Below are positions 5,620 through 8,176 of a stretch of 8,176 bases of DNA, in pieces. Source of the stretch: Methanoregula sp. (GTDB taxonomy: Archaea > Halobacteriota > Methanomicrobia > Methanomicrobiales > Methanospirillaceae). How positions within the stretch are numbered: position 1 is the stretch's first letter; each line of letters begins with the position of its first letter. A program made the position numbers and the translations under genes. Below the pieces are notes generated by a model. The model saw nothing but the letters and a program-made list of their open reading frames with translations, was not told the DNA's origin and ran no database searches. The stretch lies in contig JAPKXT010000115.1 of NCBI GenBank assembly GCA_026394695.1, forward strand, positions 1-8,176. Direction: 5' to 3'.

Positions 5620-5831
5620 GTTCTGCCGGATTCCTCTCAGCACATTGAATACCCGTTGATTTTACCGGAGCGATCGATAGAGACAATGATACATTTCATT
5701 AGGATTTCATTGACGTGCTGCCGGTTAGAACATGAACAAAGTGTCTTCCCAAACAACCTTTTTTAGTATCGGGAAAATCGTCACTGCCATAGTTCTGCCG
5801 CGATACGGTCCAGGATCCAAAAAAACCCCGG

Positions 5832-6044
5832 TCAGGAATAGTCTTCGCCTGGCACATTCTTTTGTATCTGGAGGGCCTCTATGCAGAGAGATTCGGCCTT
5901 CTCATACGCCTCCATGGAGTAATATAACGTCGCCAGGCTGTTGAGGCTTTGGACATACCCGGGGTGGTCCTCGCCCAGCGCTTTTTTGCGTATCTGCAGG
6001 GCCTGCAGGTAAAGAGGTTCAGCCTTCTCATATGAAACAGGAGT
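5832..6044 (-). pseudogene. Fragment of a kinesin-light-chain-type TPR protein gene
   Basis: The minus-strand frame reads SYEKAEPLYLQALQIRKKAL, GEDHPGYVQSLNSLATLYY, SMEAYEKAESLCIEALQIQK and ends NVPGEDYS before the TGA at 5832-5834. These are nearly two tandem 42-residue TPR repeats of the kinesin-light-chain/TPR_12 type, which mediate protein-protein contacts. The repeat period is also seen in the DNA: TTCGGCCTTCTCATA at 5892 and TTCAGCCTTCTCATA at 6018, 126 bases apart. Upstream, homology stops at about 6035 and an in-frame TAA occurs at 6045-6047. No start codon precedes the repeats, so this is the 3' end of a gene that has lost its front. TPR genes of this kind are often multicopy in these archaea, and loss by recombination between repeats is plausible. 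Confidence 0.75.
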
Positions 6045-6212
6045 TTATACAAAATTAGGGATTGAAAAATGATAGCAGCTATTTTGTAATCACATAATTT
6101 ATCATCAGACTCGCGTTAGGTTATACTGTGACATCATCAGAATCCTTTGTCCGGACATGAATGGCAACCCGGATTAAAAACGCTGCAAATACCTGTACAA
6201 AAAATAGTTGCA

Positions 6213-6218
6213 TTTATT
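6213..6218 (+). promoter_or_regulatory. Weak TATA-like box for the histidine kinase gene
   Basis: TTTATT within the stretch from 6209 to 6219 is the best candidate, predicting a start near 6240 and a short leader carrying the purine-rich ribosome binding site. The rest of the spacer 6045-6255 shows nothing further. Confidence 0.25.
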
Positions 6219-6255
6219 CTGGTGGCAGGAGACAGGCAGGTAAGGGGAAAAGGCA

Positions 6256-8121
6256 ATGAACGATAACAGGAAAATACCGGCAGAAAATGCTAAAAACGGA
6301 CAGGTATCTGGAGATCCCGGTGTAAAAAGGGCATTGTCTGAAGGCGAGGAAAAATTCCACGAGATATTTGACAAGGTAAATGATGCAATTCATATCCACG
6401 AAATTCTTATAGACGGGAGTCCGGGAACGTTCATTGAGGTAAATGAAGTCGCATGCCGGATGCTGCAGTACTCAAAAGAAGAGCTCCTCTGCCACACACC
6501 TCTCGATCTTACCACGGATTACCACAGCCGGCCCCTTTCGGAAATCATAACTGAGCTGGCAACAAGGGGCAACGCATTGTTTGAGACAGAACATACAAGA
6601 AAAGACGGAGTTATCATCCCTGTCGAAGTCAACGCTCATGTTATCCAGTATGACAAAAAGAAACGAGTGCTCTCTGTTGTCCGTGATATAACCGAGCGGA
6701 AACTGGCAGAAAAAGCGCTGCGGGAAAGCGAGAGTAAGTACAAACAGCTGGTCACGATGCTGAACGAGGGTATCTGGATGATTGACCAGAATGCGACCAC
6801 CACCTTTGTCAACCGGAAAATGGCTGAAATTCTCGGGTATACGGTTGAGGATATGATGGGGAAACCAGCATATTTTTTCACGAGTCCGGAATTGTCGGAC
6901 GCTATAAAACTGGATATTAATGCATCAGAGGCCGAGGAGCCGAAGCAACGAGAGGTCGTACTGCTCAAAAATGATGGTTCAACCGTCTATACTCTGATGA
7001 ATACCACCGGGATAAGGGATGAGAGCGGGAAGTACCTCGGGGGAATTGCCGGGGTCATCGACATTACCGAGCGCAAGATTGCAGAAGAGGCGTTGCAGAA
7101 GAGTGAGACCAAGTATAAACAGCTGGTCACGATGCTGAACGAAGGCATTCTGGTGATTGACCGGAATGCAACCATCACCTTCGCGAATAACAAGCTTGCC
7201 CTGATGCTCGGCTTTGCTCTTGATGAGATCGTGGGAAAACCGGTGTTTTCATTCTTACCTCCGGATTTAAGGGATAAAGCAAAAGTTGGGATCGAATCGG
7301 AACGCAGCGGAGAGGTGACGCAGCGTGAGGTCGTCCTGATCAGAAAAGACGGCTCACAACTATCCGGATTGATGGTAACAACGCCGGTCCTGGATGCCCG
7401 GGGGATGTCCATCGGTGGAATCGCTGCGGTCATCGATATTACCGAGCGCACACAGATGGAGAGGGTCGTCCTCGCCTCACTTAAGGAAAAGGAGATATTG
7501 TTAAAAGAGATTCATCACCGGGTAAAAAACAATCTCCAGATCATCGCAAGCCTCCTCTCCCTCCAGTCACGGTATGTCACCGATGAAAATGTGCTGAATG
7601 TTCTCAAAGAAAGTCAGAACCGCGTAAAGGCGATGGCGCTCGTGCATGAACGGCTCTACCGTTCTGAAAACCTGTCGGAGGTCGCCCTTTCTGACTACCT
7701 GCGGTTCCTGATCGACAACCTGTTCGGGTTCTATGGGGCAAATCCGCAGGAGGTAAGGATGTCTTTCGATGCCGGGGACGTAAAAGTGGACATCAATAAG
7801 GCGATCCCGATTGGCCTGATCATCAATGAGCTCGTCTCGAACTCCTTTAAGCACGCATTTCCGGAAGGCAAAAAAGGAGACCTCACTATTACCCTCAGGC
7901 AGGATGAGCGCTCCCTTGTAATGACGGTTCATGACACCGGCCCGGGTATCCCGGCAGATTTTGACTGGCGGAATGCCAAATCCCTTGGACTCCGGCTTGT
8001 GATCTCTCTTGTGGAACAGATTTCCGGGACGATCGAACTTGACAGGTCCGGTGGCACGACATTTAAGATCAGTATCCCAAAAACGCCGGGGCAGGGGGGT
8101 AATCACGATGCAGGTTCCTGA
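6256..8121 (+). CDS. Cytoplasmic sensor histidine kinase, PAS-PAS-PAS-HisKA_2-HATPase
   Basis: The 621-residue protein has no membrane helix, so it senses an internal signal. PAS1 spans about 31-149 and ends VVRDITERK; PAS2 about 157-273 and PAS3 about 282-398 both end VIDITER. A HisKA_2 dimerisation domain follows, with EIHHRVKNNLQ (419-429); His421 is the likely phosphate acceptor. The HATPase domain has the N-box NELVSNSFKHAFP (524-536), DTGPGIP (560-566) and KSLGLRLV (575-582). Together these would autophosphorylate and pass phosphate to a response regulator not seen here. PAS2 and PAS3 share YKQLVTMLNEGI and look like a recent duplication, 375 bases apart. No heme- or FAD-binding motif could be recognised, so the ligand is unknown. 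Purine-rich AAGGGGAAAAGG precedes the ATG. The gene overlaps the next by 14 nt. Confidence 0.95.
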   Translation: MNDNRKIPAENAKNGQVSGDPGVKRALSEGEEKFHEIFDKVNDAIHIHEILIDGSPGTFIEVNEVACRMLQYSKEELLCHTPLDLTTDYHSRPLSEIITELATRGNALFETEHTRKDGVIIPVEVNAHVIQYDKKKRVLSVVRDITERKLAEKALRESESKYKQLVTMLNEGIWMIDQNATTTFVNRKMAEILGYTVEDMMGKPAYFFTSPELSDAIKLDINASEAEEPKQREVVLLKNDGSTVYTLMNTTGIRDESGKYLGGIAGVIDITERKIAEEALQKSETKYKQLVTMLNEGILVIDRNATITFANNKLALMLGFALDEIVGKPVFSFLPPDLRDKAKVGIESERSGEVTQREVVLIRKDGSQLSGLMVTTPVLDARGMSIGGIAAVIDITERTQMERVVLASLKEKEILLKEIHHRVKNNLQIIASLLSLQSRYVTDENVLNVLKESQNRVKAMALVHERLYRSENLSEVALSDYLRFLIDNLFGFYGANPQEVRMSFDAGDVKVDINKAIPIGLIINELVSNSFKHAFPEGKKGDLTITLRQDERSLVMTVHDTGPGIPADFDWRNAKSLGLRLVISLVEQISGTIELDRSGGTTFKISIPKTPGQGGNHDAGS

Positions 8122-8176
8122 TACTGTTCCCAATGACCGAAGCAAAGAAGAGAGAATGGCTGGTATGACCGCTGCC
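8108..8176 (+). CDS. Start of a gene overlapping the kinase, cut by the window edge
   Basis: An ATG inside the last codons of the kinase gene opens a frame that runs to the window end, giving MQVPDTVPNDRSKEERMAGM followed by Thr-Ala-Ala. GGGGGGT ends 7 nt before the ATG, and the 14-nt overlap suggests translational coupling to the kinase. A later ATG at 8156 is possible but has a weaker upstream site. The first residues are hydrophilic and not diagnostic. A signalling partner such as a response regulator or another kinase is plausible from position only. Confidence 0.6.
   Translation, partial: MQVPDTVPNDRSKEERMAGMTAA

Noticed and set aside
5732..5944. A 70-codon plus-strand ORF.
   Set aside because: Half of it lies antisense to the TPR fragment, and it has no start signals or recognisable motif.
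7567..8145. A 192-codon minus-strand ORF opposite the kinase domain, and other long antisense ORFs opposite the PAS domains.
   Set aside because: They mirror strongly supported kinase motifs on the plus strand and have no independent domain signature.

Overview
The window most resembles a methanogenic archaeon of the Methanomicrobiales (Methanoregula or a relative). This is an inference from gene content and style. The genes include a soluble multi-PAS HisKA_2-type histidine kinase, a PRC-barrel/MgtE_N/CBS protein beside an NRAMP-family transporter, a DUF4352-type lipoprotein, and remnants of kinesin-light-chain-type TPR and zinc-ribbon/DUF4190 genes. Promoters look archaeal: TATA-like boxes about 25 nt before inferred starts, short or absent leaders, and oligo-T tracts after genes. 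No taxonomic marker is present.

Left part (1-3395, all minus strand). A metal-transport cluster reads leftward: a divergent NRAMP transporter (2127-3395), a small one-TM protein (1900-2106) and a PRC/MgtE_N/CBS protein (459-1889), with intergenic distances of about 10-20 nt. The NRAMP protein has DAGG where classical NRAMPs have DPGN, and APW where they have MPH. With the MgtE-type neighbour this points to Mg2+ rather than Mn2+/Fe2+. The CBS gene appears damaged: its first CBS motif joins out of frame to what looks like the natural C-terminus of a second CBS motif, ending at 764. The remaining open frame to 459 is probably spurious. Beyond it, with its own putative leaderless promoter, starts an ABC-2-type ATPase that is cut by the window edge (1-462).

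Middle part (3396-6255). This is a gene-sparse stretch with small and broken genes. It holds a 22-codon plus-strand ORF with an excellent Shine-Dalgarno sequence, a frameshifted zinc-ribbon/DUF4190 membrane protein gene (minus), an orphan 120-aa three-TM protein preceded by a perfect 10-bp inverted repeat at its predicted transcription start, an AT-rich DUF4352-like lipoprotein gene, and a TPR gene fragment (minus).

Right part (6256-8176). A cytoplasmic histidine kinase has three PAS domains, the last two being near-duplicates. A second gene starts inside its 3' end and leaves the window after 23 codons.

No CRISPR array, rRNA, tRNA, transposase or complete new defence-like system was seen. 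The most interesting items are the divergent NRAMP/small TM protein/MgtE_N set, the CBS deletion, the operator-like palindrome and the 22-codon ORF.
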